Shown here one piece after another: positions 13,038 through 25,615 of a stretch of 64,000 bases of DNA. The notes beneath the pieces are model-generated. The model was given only the letters and a program-made list of their open reading frames with translations, was not told where the DNA came from and did not search any database. Made by a program: the position numbers and the translations under genes. The stretch is from Sitta carolinensis (lineage: Eukaryota; Chordata; Aves; Passeriformes; Sittidae). Every line of letters begins with the position of its first letter. The first letter of the stretch is position 1. Location of the stretch: the NCBI GenBank assembly GCA_032173965.1, contig JAVUNC010000019.1:15492234-15556233 (forward strand). The letters run 5' to 3'.

Positions 13038-15358
13038 AGGTTTTTCAAAAAAAATACACCGTATTTGGACATTTTATAAGTGCCACAATCACCACTGAAA
13101 GCAGCTCCTGATTACAGCCTCTGCCTGTGCCCACCTAGTGAAATCCTTTACTGACTTTTACAACATAACAAGATACACAAGGAGAGTTTCATTGGTTTCA
13201 CTACACCTAAGAAACAAAATATGCTAACCAGCTGGACTTCATCCTGTGAAAATTACCACAACTAAGTAAAATGTCACTTCAAGTACCAAAATGCAAACTA
13301 AGAGGTAAACAAATTCCTATTTCACATCCAATACCAAATCCCATGTTAACTGGTGATGGGCACACACACCTGGCAAAGAGCTTTCAATAACAGCACTCAA
13401 GATCTGACTTTTTTTGTGCCCGAGTTCTGTCTTCTGCTTTGTTACATTATATTTGTTGCAAACAAGCAAAAGTAGGTGAGGGAGAAGGAGCAGAGAAAAA
13501 AAAATACTATCCAAATGTACTTCGAATAGTTACAACAAATGCCTAATGGTTAATTATTTAAAGACTGCACAAGCTTCCCTTATCAGATTTTATTACAAGA
13601 CCAAACATGGCCATGACAATTTGGGAAGGATTTTACAATGTCTGGCCTGTCCATGCTCACACACACCACTGGCAGAAAATTCAGTAACTGAAGAAAGGGG
13701 AAGCAGAAACAAGGACACCTGTGCACCTTCTCCATCATCCTGAATTTCTCACCACCACCATCCCCACTCCAAATCCCTGAATGAGCAAGAATGTGGCCAT
13801 CCACCACTGAAGAGCTGTGTTCAGAAAAAAGGTAATTTGGTAGGAGAAAAGTGCTCCCTGAAGCTTCTCATTCCTTTTAATCTTTTCCAGTTCCAGGATT
13901 TGGAGGTTTTCAGTTCTTTAAACAAGTGTTGCTTACACTTCATGCAATACACAGTGAGCACACAGTAGGAGAGGAAAATAAAAACCACACCAAAAATCTC
14001 AGTTCTTTTGCAATACTGCAGGAAAATTTAAGTTACAAGGAGGATTTATTCATCTTAGAGTTTGCAAGTCCCCCCAGTTGTTTAACAGAGGTAACTGAAA
14101 ACTTAAGAAACTATTTGTTTTCTGGCCTTGTAAGTGACAGCTGCAATTTACTCCTAACCATTGTAGTTGAGATTTACAGGTGGATTTTAGCTCTTAATAA
14201 ACTGGAAATAGCAATGAAGTCAGGGCTGTCAATTACCATCATATAAACATCTGGGTAAAGCACTATATGCAGAGCAAGCAAACTCAATTGGTGCCAGCTG
14301 AAGGTGAAGGATGGAAGTAAATCTGTAGAAGAAACACAATGTCCTATTTTCTCTGTGTTGTAACCTTTCCAGAAAAAATTCTTCCATTTTAACTGCATCA
14401 GCAGTGGTTTAGTTTCTTATATAGAAATAAAAAGGTAAACATTAATTAAACTGCTGTAAGTGCTTCCCTGCTCTGAACATTTACTCGCCCAAGTTCTGGG
14501 TTATAAAAGCAAAGATATGAGTCTTTTGTTACCTTTCAAGAAGTCATTGCAACCTGATCTTTCATTCTCTAAACACATTAGAGACTCGAGTTACTGCTCT
14601 ACTGCTTTTATCCCTTTTAAAAATTTACATGCAAAAAATTGTCTGGAATTATTTCATTTGCATGGCAGCACTAAGCATGAAGCATTTTAATGGAAAGTAT
14701 TTTTACGCAGCCATTCACAGCACCAGTATACATGAGCTGAGTAAAGTCAATGGCAAAAAGATGTGTTAAGAGCACCCACCAGAAATTATTGCTACAGATG
14801 GTTTCTGATTGAAACTACTGTCCATTGCAGAAGAGTGACAAAAGAGCAACTTTCATTTAAGAGGGAAGAGGAATTAAAACATCAGAACATATTTCTGAAC
14901 AGGAAAAGAGAAAGGGATATGACTGATAACAGATGTGTCATAAATTCAAGCTACTGGAAGCTAAATGAAAAAAAATAAAGTAATTTTAACTACCTCTGTG
15001 TGGTGTTTATAACCCAAAACTTTTAAAATTCAATGCATGACATTACATTACAGAAATAAAATTTACCGGAATGCAAATCTTGCAAAAGTGAAGTCAGTTA
15101 CTTCTTAAAAAGTGTATAGCACAGTTCTCAATGCCAAGTAAAAATCCCAGCAGACAGCCCAGGGACTCTGCTGTCAGCACTGAGCATCCTCAGCTGCTGC
15201 TTTACAGCTTTCAGGAACTTCAATAACAGGAACTCTTGGAATGCAAGGATGACAAATTACAGGGAAGACTTGCCCATAAGCTAAATTAAAGGAGTTTTGA
15301 CTACTCCCATTACTTGTGCATATGCACTGCTTTGCCCATGAGTGTCTGCCGAAGCTGA
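10517..15358. other. MACROD2 intron, nothing but an A tract
   Basis: Apart from the 44-nt A tract, this is AT-rich unique-looking sequence with only chance frames of up to 106 codons. Confidence 0.65.
12991..13034 (+). repeat. 44-nt A tract
   Basis: A pure run of 44 A follows gcataagaaggcac. No AATAAA or ATTAAA is present in the 40 bases before it, so retroposition is less supported than at 9915. Confidence 0.9.
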
Positions 15359-15480
15359 CCCCAGGCCAGGCTGGATGGGGCTCTGAGCACCTGGTCCAGG
15401 GGAAGATGTCCTTGTCCATGGCAAGGGATGGGAACAAGATGGTCTTTAGCATCCCTCACCATTCCATGGTTCTATGATTT
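15359..15480 (+). mobile_element. CR1 3' end, plus orientation
   Basis: ccaggccaggctggatgggg ctctgagcacctggtccagg leads into catccctcaccattccatgg and the terminal ttctatgattt. This is the CR1 3' end read in sense. It is short and 5'-truncated, as most CR1 copies are. Confidence 0.85.
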
Positions 15481-18400
15481 ATCACTTTGGGATGAAAACA
15501 AACTCCTACAGCATCCCCAGGGCAAAAACAACAGCACAGAAGCATCTATCATCTCCCTTCTTCACTACCTTTTCATCTAATCATGGAAAAAAAAACCACC
15601 AACAAACCAACAAAAAAGACAACTTGTGGTGGAAAAAAAAAAAAAACAGCTATCAACCTAAGTTTGAAAAGAGATTAAGTGTGGTTATCTTTTGAAGTGT
15701 GAGATAATGATTGGAACTATAATGAGTTTCCAAGTAAGGCTGCATGTCACAAATTCCACACTAATTCAAACACAGATTCTTGGGGGGGCATCATACTACC
15801 ATGTTAGCACACGCTGCTCAGCCAGAGTTCAAAGTGAGAGAATGGAATTTAGTTTTTGCTGTCACAAAGGTGTAGCTTATAATGCCATGGCTAATAGCTG
15901 AAAGCATTTTCACCTAGCAATAAACCCAACATTTACTACAGTCATAAGGCTGAGATTGCAACGTTTACTACCATCGTAGAATGGAAATTACAAACGGCCT
16001 TTGATTGCTGAGGAAAGGAGGAGATTCAACACTTGTGCAGGATGAGAAGGTCACCGTCTGCTCCCCAGCATTGCCACTCCCTCTGCCCAGGCTCACAGAG
16101 CACCAGCTGGGGAGCCTGGCAGCTCTGCACACCACACACCACGAGGAGCACACGAGGAGGGCCAGGCTCAGCTACAGCAGATCCCAGCTCCGTGTGCTCC
16201 CTCCAGCAAGGCAAGGGGAATTCACCTCAGGCTGCAATTACAGCCAAGCAGTCAGCTTGAGAGCTGCAAATGCTGCCATTCTCCTGACAACAAACAAACG
16301 AGTCATAGTTTTGACCTGCAACTTGACACAGCCACCAAAACCAAGCAGATGGCAGGCTGTAAATTAACATCTGGAATTTAGTCCCAGGAAAGCAGATGCA
16401 CTGGAGGCATTTTTGCGATGTTATGGTGATGACTTAAGTTTTCAGTTTTTCTGTTCTACATTGGTGTGCTGCTTTTAGTTTTATATTAAGGGTTACTAGG
16501 ATCTTTTCACAGGGTGGGGAAGACACAACAATCCTATTCCAGCTGGGGACTCAAGGACAATCTCTTCAAACTTCAGATCCAAAGCATAAAAGTGAAAAGA
16601 GGAGGGTGGGCAAGCAGGCATGAAAGGAGGATGGAACTTCATAATCTGAGGCTGTTAATTGGACAGTTGACTCCTGTATGCAAATGGACTAAAACCTGTA
16701 AAAATGTGAGCTCTCGTGCCCAAGCTCTCTCTTGCTCCCATCTTGGAGCCATCGGGCAGAGCCAGGGCTGTGGCACTGCCAGGGTGAGGCCTTGAGGGCC
16801 CCTCAATAAATCTCCACTTGATTCTTCCTCACCCTGCCGAGCCTCTGCTCCAGCTCCACGAGGCATCAACGGTAACAGCAGCATTAGTTCTACTGATGTA
16901 AAATACCAGGTACTATTTGAAGAGTATCTGTCATTTATATTCTGCTGACTCTTTAAGGAAGGGGGAGGCAGGAAGCAAACAAATTATACTGTTGGTAAAA
17001 GCAAGCCTTCTTCAACTATTAAAAAGACAAGTATAATGGCCAACTTGCCCTATAGCTTAACAGTTTTACCTCATTCAAGAAGTAATACAGCAAGCTGAAA
17101 AATTGAAACCTAAAACACTTCACACAAAATATGACAAAGCCATTTTTGCTATGTTTTGCAGACGGGTATCAGTTGGTCAACATTTGAAAGGAACCCACTG
17201 ATCATCAAGTTATGATTCTAAATCCACTGATTTGGTGCCTCTTCCTCCTACATGATAGATTCTATGATATTTTAAGTAGAATTAGCTGCTCCATTCTTTT
17301 ATTTAAAAGGAAATAAAGAAAGATGTTATTTTACAGCATATTTGGGCATTTTTTTTTTACTTTCTTCTTAAAGAAAGGTAACAGAAAATATGACAAAATC
17401 ATTAAGCCTAAGCCAAGCTACAAAATAAAAAAACACTTATATCAGTTTATGTGGCTGAGGTCTACTCTGACCCTCCCATTATGGAAGTCAAGTCTCCATG
17501 GCCACTTGGAGAACATGTTGGGAAGCACTTGGCTAAGGTGTCTCAGCCCAAAGGCTGCCCATGCTCCTGAACAAGAAGCCACTTAGCTCCACATCAACAG
17601 GTAGAAACATGCTCTCAAATCCAGTCCAACTAACTGGCAGTAGCAGGCGGAAACAGACAAAGATGTGAAAGATGCTACTTTTAATGTGTTATGGCCAAGA
17701 CAAATCCCTAAATAAGGCATTTTTCTGGGGTTAAATACTGCCCATGTCTGTCTGTAGGGAATGGAGAGATGTCAGTTACTCCAAAATAATCTACCTCAGC
17801 TGTGGGGCACCTTTAAGGAGAGGCTGGATTGCCTTCAGAGAGGCAGTCTTGCTCTGCTGCCTATGGAAGAGGCAGAGGGTGAAACTGGACAGTGGAAAGG
17901 GAGGCAAATTGGAAAAAAAAAATTCAGAAGATTCACATTATTACAAAAACATCATGCCTTTGACTCACTTAAATAAAAGAGAAAATGAAAATGTGAAATT
18001 GAGAAAAGTTTCTTTCCCACACACAGACAACTGAAATGCAGCTACTCTGTGTTTAAGAAAATAGGATTTTTCCTCAGCAGTCAGAGTCAATCCCTGCCCA
18101 GGGATGGGCAGTGGGAACTAAATGATCTTCAGGGTCCCTTTCAACCCAAATCATTCTGAGATTCCCAAGGGCAGGCTCCTAAGTGTGGACAAAGTGGACA
18201 AGAAGCTACAGGCTCTCATGCTGCTACTAACAATGCAAATACTCCCCGATGATTTGCTGAACTGCAACATTATGCAATTACATGGGTATATTAAATCTGA
18301 GAACTACAAGCCCAGAGCATCTCGTAGAAAGAAAAAAAAATCAATTTGGTTGTTACTTGGTTAGTTATGGCATGGTATAATTAGCCCAGCTCATTAAACC

Positions 18401-21400
18401 TAAGACAATGAATACACAGCATCCTGTATAAACTTTATTGACAATACTACATATATAATTTGCATCTTGCTGAAATGAGCAATAACTGCATCAATTTTCT
18501 TTCTGAAAGAATAAACTTCCTATTGCTTAATGCTAAAAGAAATTAAGATTTCCACAGAAATTTAAGCTTCTAGTCATTATTCCCTGAAACAGAAGTCATA
18601 CTAAAAATGGGCTTTTGCATCTTTGCCTGGAATAAACCTATGCTCAAGAGTCAATCAACATCGTCAACTTCTTTTCTTCTCAAAACCTCTACACCAACAT
18701 TTTCACACTGTATCTGCCCCTCTCAGTTCTGCTAATTTCCCCCTCAGCCATTTCACCTTCTCATACACCCACCACCACCCCAACACTGTCTGTGGAGGCT
18801 TTTCCTCCTCATGCACTTACATCTTGTCAAAACCAGCCACTCCTTACAAAGAGAAAAAGTAGTAAAAATTTACTCTCTGCTGTCATCACACTACTCCCTC
18901 ACTACTTATTTTTTTTTCTACAGAGGTTCCTCCTCTCTGCTATTTAAAATATACTTTTGAGAAGGGAGCTGCCTATTACTGCAGCTCTGTGAGAGGCAGA
19001 TTTCTAAGTACCTCCCCCTCACCTATATTTGCCATTTTTAAATATACTCTTCATCTGACACTGAAAAAAAAATGAGCTTAGAGAGAGTGGTAATTCAGTG
19101 CCTTAAGTCCCACGCCACCTACATGTACGAGAGAAGGCCCAGGTTTACAATTACTACTAAGATATTTTGGATGGAAGATGTGTCCCTTTGCTAGAGATGA
19201 TTTATTGAATGATGGCCATAAATATTTTTTTCCAGAAATTGCAGCAAAGAAGGTCCTGGTTATTGAGGGAGAACGTCAGTCTCAGATTTCCAGGGTGGGG
19301 AGTTCAACCAGTGAGAGCAAGTGTTCCCAAAAGAAATGTGAAGTAACTAATATGACTTCCAAAAAACAAATAAAATGAGCAGCCTTCAGAAAAGTGGTTA
19401 GAGTTGCAAATGGGAATTGTTAGTTTATTACAAATAAATTGCATCTTAGACATTAACAGTTTTGTGTTCCTATCAGGCATAAAATTTCAATCCCGCTTTA
19501 TTTGTCTCCCAGTTATATGAATTGTTTACAATATTCACTGATTACAGTTATATTAGAAAATAATAAATAGGGAGTAAGAAAAACAAGCCCATTATTTAAA
19601 TCTAATGTTTAATTTTGCTTTGCATTGATACTCAGCAATATCAATTGGGTACAAATAGGTTTTGTGCATGCTATTTAAATAGCAAGAACAAAGAAACTTG
19701 ATCAACAACAGGAAACACATAAAAGAATGGAAGAATGAAGGGACTAGATTAAAAGTCATAAAGCATTCTTAAAAGCTTCATTAGATTTAGAAATGTATCA
19801 AAAACCTACATCTTCTGGAAAAAAAAATCTATAAAATTACACAATTGAAATTAGAAAGCATGAGATTTCCTGTAACAGGGGAGAGGAATGGAATCTGAAA
19901 CTCCCCCTGCAGTTCCAACCCCAGCCCTTATGGAAGCACACAGCTGTGCCCAAGTGAAAGAGATAAGCAGCCCAACCTCTTGTGTCAGTAACATATGGCT
20001 TAAGGCAGGTACAAAGAGATTTCCTTCCCCTGTGAGCCATTAAAATCTCCAGATACGTTTAAAGCTCACGCTGTGGAATTACAGTAATGGAACTGTCCTG
20101 GGACCTCAGAGCTCCGACCACAAGTGTCTTTTGTTAAGAAAGCTGCCAAGGCTTGAATTTCCATTTAATATCAGTTTTCTACAAAAATATAGATAGCCTA
20201 TCTAAAACATATGGACAAACATGTGTTTTAACATAAAGCTTTTGGGGATTTTTTTTTTTAAACCCTTTAAACATATCTCCAAGTGCTTCATTCATCCCAA
20301 CATTGGGACAGGACTTCAGGAAAGCATTTCCTACTACTCTTTGGGTTTGGACACTACCATTCACAAGTCCTTATATGGATTCTCCTAAAACATTTGAAAA
20401 TAAAATCACTTTGGCACACAAACTAAAGAAACAGCAACTAAATCATCTACGACTGATAATATTGCTTTTTAAATAATACTGATTTTTTTCAAGTGTTTGC
20501 ACATGGATAGAAAATGCAGATAACTTGTCCTATAAATCCTACAGTGTACTATAAAAGCAAAAGCTCACTAAGACATTGGAAAGCAGTCTTTATCTCAATC
20601 CTTCTTCTGAACAAGGTCAACACAAGGACTGCAAGGTGGAACATGGGAGTGAGATTAGCTGTATTTAGGCCAAGCTGACCGATCCAAAAAGAGCATGTGT
20701 GTGTGTATACATATAACTGTAAAAATACATAAAACCTCGCCAAATCTCAGGACTGCCTTGTGCTGACATGTAAGGAAACTCTAAGGGAATATTGTTTCAC
20801 TTGCACACAAGCTTGCCCTAAATGCTCTCCCCAGATGTTACCTTCCTCATGAATCTCTGAAGAGACTTTCATTAAAACTTAACATCTGGAAAAAATTAAA
20901 TTGGAGATGAGTAGTTAAGATGCTACTTAATTAAACTATCAGTTGATTATAAACCTACCCCATAAATTCCTTCAGCACTGCCTTGTTTCAAGACTCATTT
21001 AAGAACCTGGCAACTCCTGAGAAGCCTGGCAAGCTCCCTGGAAAGGGACACTGCTCCTGTTCACAATGCACAAAATTCTCCTGCTGTTAATCTTTATGAA
21101 GACCTGGCTTGTGAGCAGAGCATCTCATCTGCTGAACCCAGAGAGAGCTCGATTCTGCAGCAGGTTATTTGATGAATGAATCTAAGTCTTGCACTAGAAA
21201 TGCCTCCCTTCGCAGCACTTCCTTGCAATTTTCATTCTGTGAAGCAGTTTTGACTCCATTACTATGACACACTTCAAAATTATAAATGTGCATTGAAAAA
21301 ACTGGTATTCAAGGCAGAAAATGCAAATGCTCTCAGGCTTCCTGGCTGCTTCAGAGGCACAAGCTGTGCAAAGCCAGGCCATCCCTCATCTTGGAGCTGG

Positions 21401-22369
21401 TGCAGGCAGCGTGTTGCATTTGCTTTCACATTAGAGAGTTCAGCTGCTGTGACTGTTTTCCGCAGGAGAAAGCTCCCAAGTCTTCCCTATCATCCAAGTG
21501 AAATTTCTGCTCTCTCAAATTTATTCCAATTGCCAAACGGTAATTTCTCCTCTCAGGCACGCTCCTCAGAAGTGAGTGGATGTGCACTGCCTTCCTTTAC
21601 CCCCACAGTACACCTTCACCCTCCTCCTCCCACCAGGGGATGCCTCTCCAGGCTGTCACCCAGACAACTGCATATTTTAGGAATATAAATACCACATTGA
21701 TTTCCAAACACTCGGAATCCAAAACACAGGTATTGCTAAAGGATTTGGTTACTTGTATGAAACAGCTGAGAAACAAGGAGGCAAACAGAACCTGACAGAG
21801 AGAAATCTGTCACTGCCAAGGCGACGGGGAACCTCACCCTGAGGCTCACTACTGATGCAGCCCACCAGGTGCGAGTCTCAGCTTCCAGCTTGCTGACACA
21901 AAGTGAAAGCCACAGTTTTGCTGTTATCAGCTAAGCAAACGTTAGTTAACAAAAGCTTTCCAGAAGCCCAGTAGGAAATTTCAAGGAGAATAAAGGAGTG
22001 CCTTTAGCATCGTTTTAATCAAGCTAAAATGTTAAAGCACAAAGCAGCTACAAGAAAAATTAATGTCATTAAAAAAGACCAAGCTCTACCTCTACTCCCA
22101 TCTCTCTTCATTACACTGCAATCTCAAACCTAAATTCAGTCTTGGAGGGATTTTATCCTTTGTATTTACATTCCAAAGCAATGCTGGCTGTTTAAAAACG
22201 TATCATTTGTGCAGCAAGGAAAGGAGACCAAGAAAAAACTCCAGATACATGAATGAGAAAAAACCCAGTCTGTATAGAGCTCAAACAAGCTCACTAAAAT
22301 GCTGCTATAGCAAAGTACTTATGTTTGAAATGCCAACAGACAATTTTTTTAAGAGTACTAGGATAAAAT
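15481..22369. other. MACROD2 intron with CR1 relic
   Basis: AT-rich DNA with the short CR1 relic at 18089. A slightly GC-richer part at 16030-16260 yields chance frames on both strands. No exon is recognised. Confidence 0.65.
18089..18165 (+). mobile_element. Short CR1 3' relic, plus orientation
   Basis: atccctgcccagggatgggc, aaatgatcttcagggtccct and ttcaacccaaatcattctga correspond to the last 75 bp or so of CR1. The terminal octamers are decayed. Confidence 0.7.
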
Positions 22370-22895
22370 CATGGAATCATAGCATAACTTGGGTTGGAAG
22401 GGATCATTCCAACCCCCTACTGTGGGCAGGGAATCCTTCTCCTAGACCTGGCTGCTCCAAGCTCCATCAAACCTGACCTTGAACAATGCCAGGTATCCAC
22501 AGCCCCTCTGGGCAACCTGTGCCAGTGCCTCAGCACCCTCACAGGGAAGGGCTGCCTCCTAAGATGCAATCTAAACTTGCCCCCTGCCAGTTTGGACCTG
22601 TTCCCCCTTGTAAATAATCTCTGCCCATTCCTCTCCTCGGCTCCCTTCAGGCACTGGGAGGCTGCAGTTCCATCACGCCCGAGCCTTCTCCTCTCCAGGC
22701 TGAGCAATCCCAATTCCTCAACCTCTCCTCCCAGGAGAGGAGCTCCATCTCTCTGCTCAGATCAGAGGCCCTCCTCCTAGGCTCATGTCCAGCCTCTGCT
22801 CCAGCACCCCAGCTTCTCCTTGGCAGGGCTGCTCCCAGTCCCTCATCCCCCATCCTGGACAGATACTGGAGGCTGCCCTGACCCAGGGGCCAGTA
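22370..22895 (-). mobile_element. CR1 LINE fragment (about 525 bp)
   Basis: The left end carries catggaatcatagcataact and tgggttggaagggatcattc. Further right come gggcaacctgtgccagtgcc, a ctccaggctgagcaatccca landmark and an end near tgacccaggggccag. This is a CR1 3' region in minus orientation, the same strand as MACROD2. Frames of 88-128 codons in it are remnants or chance. No terminal duplication was found. Confidence 0.92.
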
Positions 22896-25067
22896 ACAAC
22901 ATCCATGCTTCACAGGAACAACCAGTTCTTTGCTCCCCTCGCCTGGATTTTGATATTTTTATAGAGGGGGGAAAAATAAAAAGGAAGGAAAAAGCAAGTG
23001 TTCCTGTTAACTGCAAGCTATAAGGCTTTTAGGGAGGCTCACAAAAGAAAAACAAAGATGCCCATATGGCCAAAAGCACAGAGAACACCAGAAGAACAGA
23101 TTCGGCGTAACTCAAATCCCACATGTCTGGATTCAGATAGCGTACAATACTTGAAAAGGAGATTAAAAAAAAGTTACAGGGAATTAAAAGCAATTAAAAA
23201 GAGTCTGATATAAAGATAAGATTCAAGACGTTCTTAATGATTGTTCAATTCAATAATGATTTCAATGAATAAAAATGCATGTCGTTTGTCTTCTTGCCTG
23301 TCAACTTCATTAGCAATCCAAGGGAAATTATTTATGAATATTCAAATTTCTTATTTCTACATATGGCATAACCGAATACATGCTTGAATTTGTTGATAAT
23401 TTTTCCTTCTCAAGGAAAACAATGTATTCAAAATATCTGGCAGTGATATTTCAATGACTAGTTGAGCATTCCTGTTGTGAGTCAAGGAAAAATAATAATT
23501 TCCATAGAAAGAACAGGAACTATTTCTCTAACTTTTAATAGTGCCATAACTATTGCAATACCCAGTGCTGTCTTTCTGTTACCATATACTGTAGATGCAT
23601 CTTGATATCCTACTAAATTCCTGCATTACAGTTCTAAGAGAATGATCTTGCCTTGCTACAGAAATTTTGAAAAGTAAATTGTCATAACATATTGCCTTAA
23701 AGATGGCTTTAAATTATTCAGACATTTCTGTTGTTTTCTTACAAAAGCACCAAGAAGGCTGAATTTGAAAAGACATGACTAAGAGAAGCCCAAGCACATA
23801 TACTCACAAATCTTGTTCTCATTTGGAATAAAAATTCCTAATTAAGCCCCAAGAAACATTTAAGAAAACAAGAAGTCCTCAGTATTATCATTCCACAAAA
23901 ATATCTCTGGCTTCACAAAGCTGTATTGATTAGACAGGAAACAAATTTTGGGCAGTCCCTCTCCAGAATAAGTAACCAAACCCAGCCCCTTGCTTTTCCT
24001 AAAAAGAGACAGAAAGACAAAGGAAGCTGGGATTAAATCATATTTTTTCTTTGTTTTAGTGCAGCAGTCTGCAGTGGAAGGGAAGCAGAAAGCTGCCCCA
24101 GCACAAGGAAAACCTTGAAGAGCTACAGTGGATGCTTTTGCGACTTGTCTGTCTCATTAACTTCTTCCCTGCAAAGGATTTCTGCTTCCAAAGCCCTGGC
24201 TACCTGTCGTATTTCCAGAGAAATCCCATTAATTATGACATTCAACACCACCAAGGAACCATTCCAAGGAATTCTGCTGAGCTAAAGCTACCACCACCAA
24301 AAGAGAGGTTATTAGGGACTTCATGAAAACCTGCAGTACTACTTTAGATTTTTATTTTTTTAATGAAGCGATTGAAGGAAAAAAAAAGAAAGGTGAGAAA
24401 GTTCAAGCAATCAAATGAATTAATAATGGATAGATACAAACTCCTTCTTAACTCTTGTTCTTCTTTCTCCCCATGATGAAAGTTAGATACCTAAAAGTGA
24501 GTGTGACATCTGTCCTGAAGATGGGCAGAGGACTGATCAAAAACACAATGCAGCCTGACATGGATATCCAAAGAAGTTTGCAAAGCTGGAAAGACACAGG
24601 ACTGGAGGCAGGAGGTGCACTGAGCAAACTTGTTTTCCCAAGGGGTAAGTTAAGCTGCAGAGGTAAGAAAGAAATAATGCTCCCTAAAAACATGTCTCTT
24701 AGAAAAATTAGATTAGGCTTGCATTTTCTCAGGCATACTTATTACCATAACTCTATATATCCAGCTAATGGCTCTAATACAATTCAAGTGATTATTCCAT
24801 AGTTTAAACTGAAGAATTAGCAGCAAAGCCCATTTCTCCTACTGCAAGTGTGCACACCCCAGTCCTGTGAGCACGTCCAGCACTAGGGAGGCAGGAGCAG
24901 TGGTGATCCTGTCACAGCAAGCCATTCATTCATCAGATACCATCTCACTGACTGTAGCAAAACCAGAAATATGAAGGTCATCCTTGAGCTGGTAATGCTG
25001 CTGTGCAGAGCCCAAAACCAAAAGAAGCCCTGAAATAACATTTGCTAGCAGCTGAAATGGAACAAAG

Positions 25068-25110
25068 GTTGGGCTAGATGATCTCAAAGTTCATTCTGGG
25101 ATTCTGTCAA
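25068..25110 (+). mobile_element. Very short CR1 3' relic, plus orientation
   Basis: ttgggctagatgatctcaaa followed by gttcattctgggattctgtc resembles the final 45 bp of CR1 (normally gatgatctt...cattctatgattctgt). It is short, so the call is moderate. Confidence 0.6.
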
Positions 25111-25598
25111 TCTCACAGCTTCTCATGGCAAAACCAGAAAAGGTTCCACTTACAAAGACATCAGAACACAGCTAACTATAACCAGATGGATAAAAAGGTA
25201 GGAAAGCCTCAGTCTAAACTCTTCTCAGAGCTCACTCTGCCAATCCCACGTCCAAATTTCACCAGTTAACAGAAAGGAAATGAAGGAAATGATGGAAATC
25301 AAAGTCCATCAAAAACCTGCAAGAACCACTTTCTCAGCTGCACTCACTTCAAAGCTTCCTAAATAACACTCCTTCCCTTTGCAAAGCAACAAACATGATT
25401 TGAACTTGGACCCTATTTACTGAAACTCCTGTGGCAAATCTACTTTAGTTTTCATTTTTTAAATACCAAAAAGCAAGAGGTACTGACTCCATCCTTAAGC
25501 CCACATAAGAGTTTTCAGAACACCAGTCTGAGGAAGAAAATCCATATAAATGGTGGAGGGTAGATGAGATCAAATCTAAAACCCACCAAGCTTTTTCC

Positions 25599-25615
25599 TT
25601 TTTTTTTTTTTTTTT
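25599..25615. repeat. 17-nt T tract
   Basis: A T run at the end of the pyrimidine stretch ctttttcc; intronic, with no exon evident beside it. Confidence 0.85.
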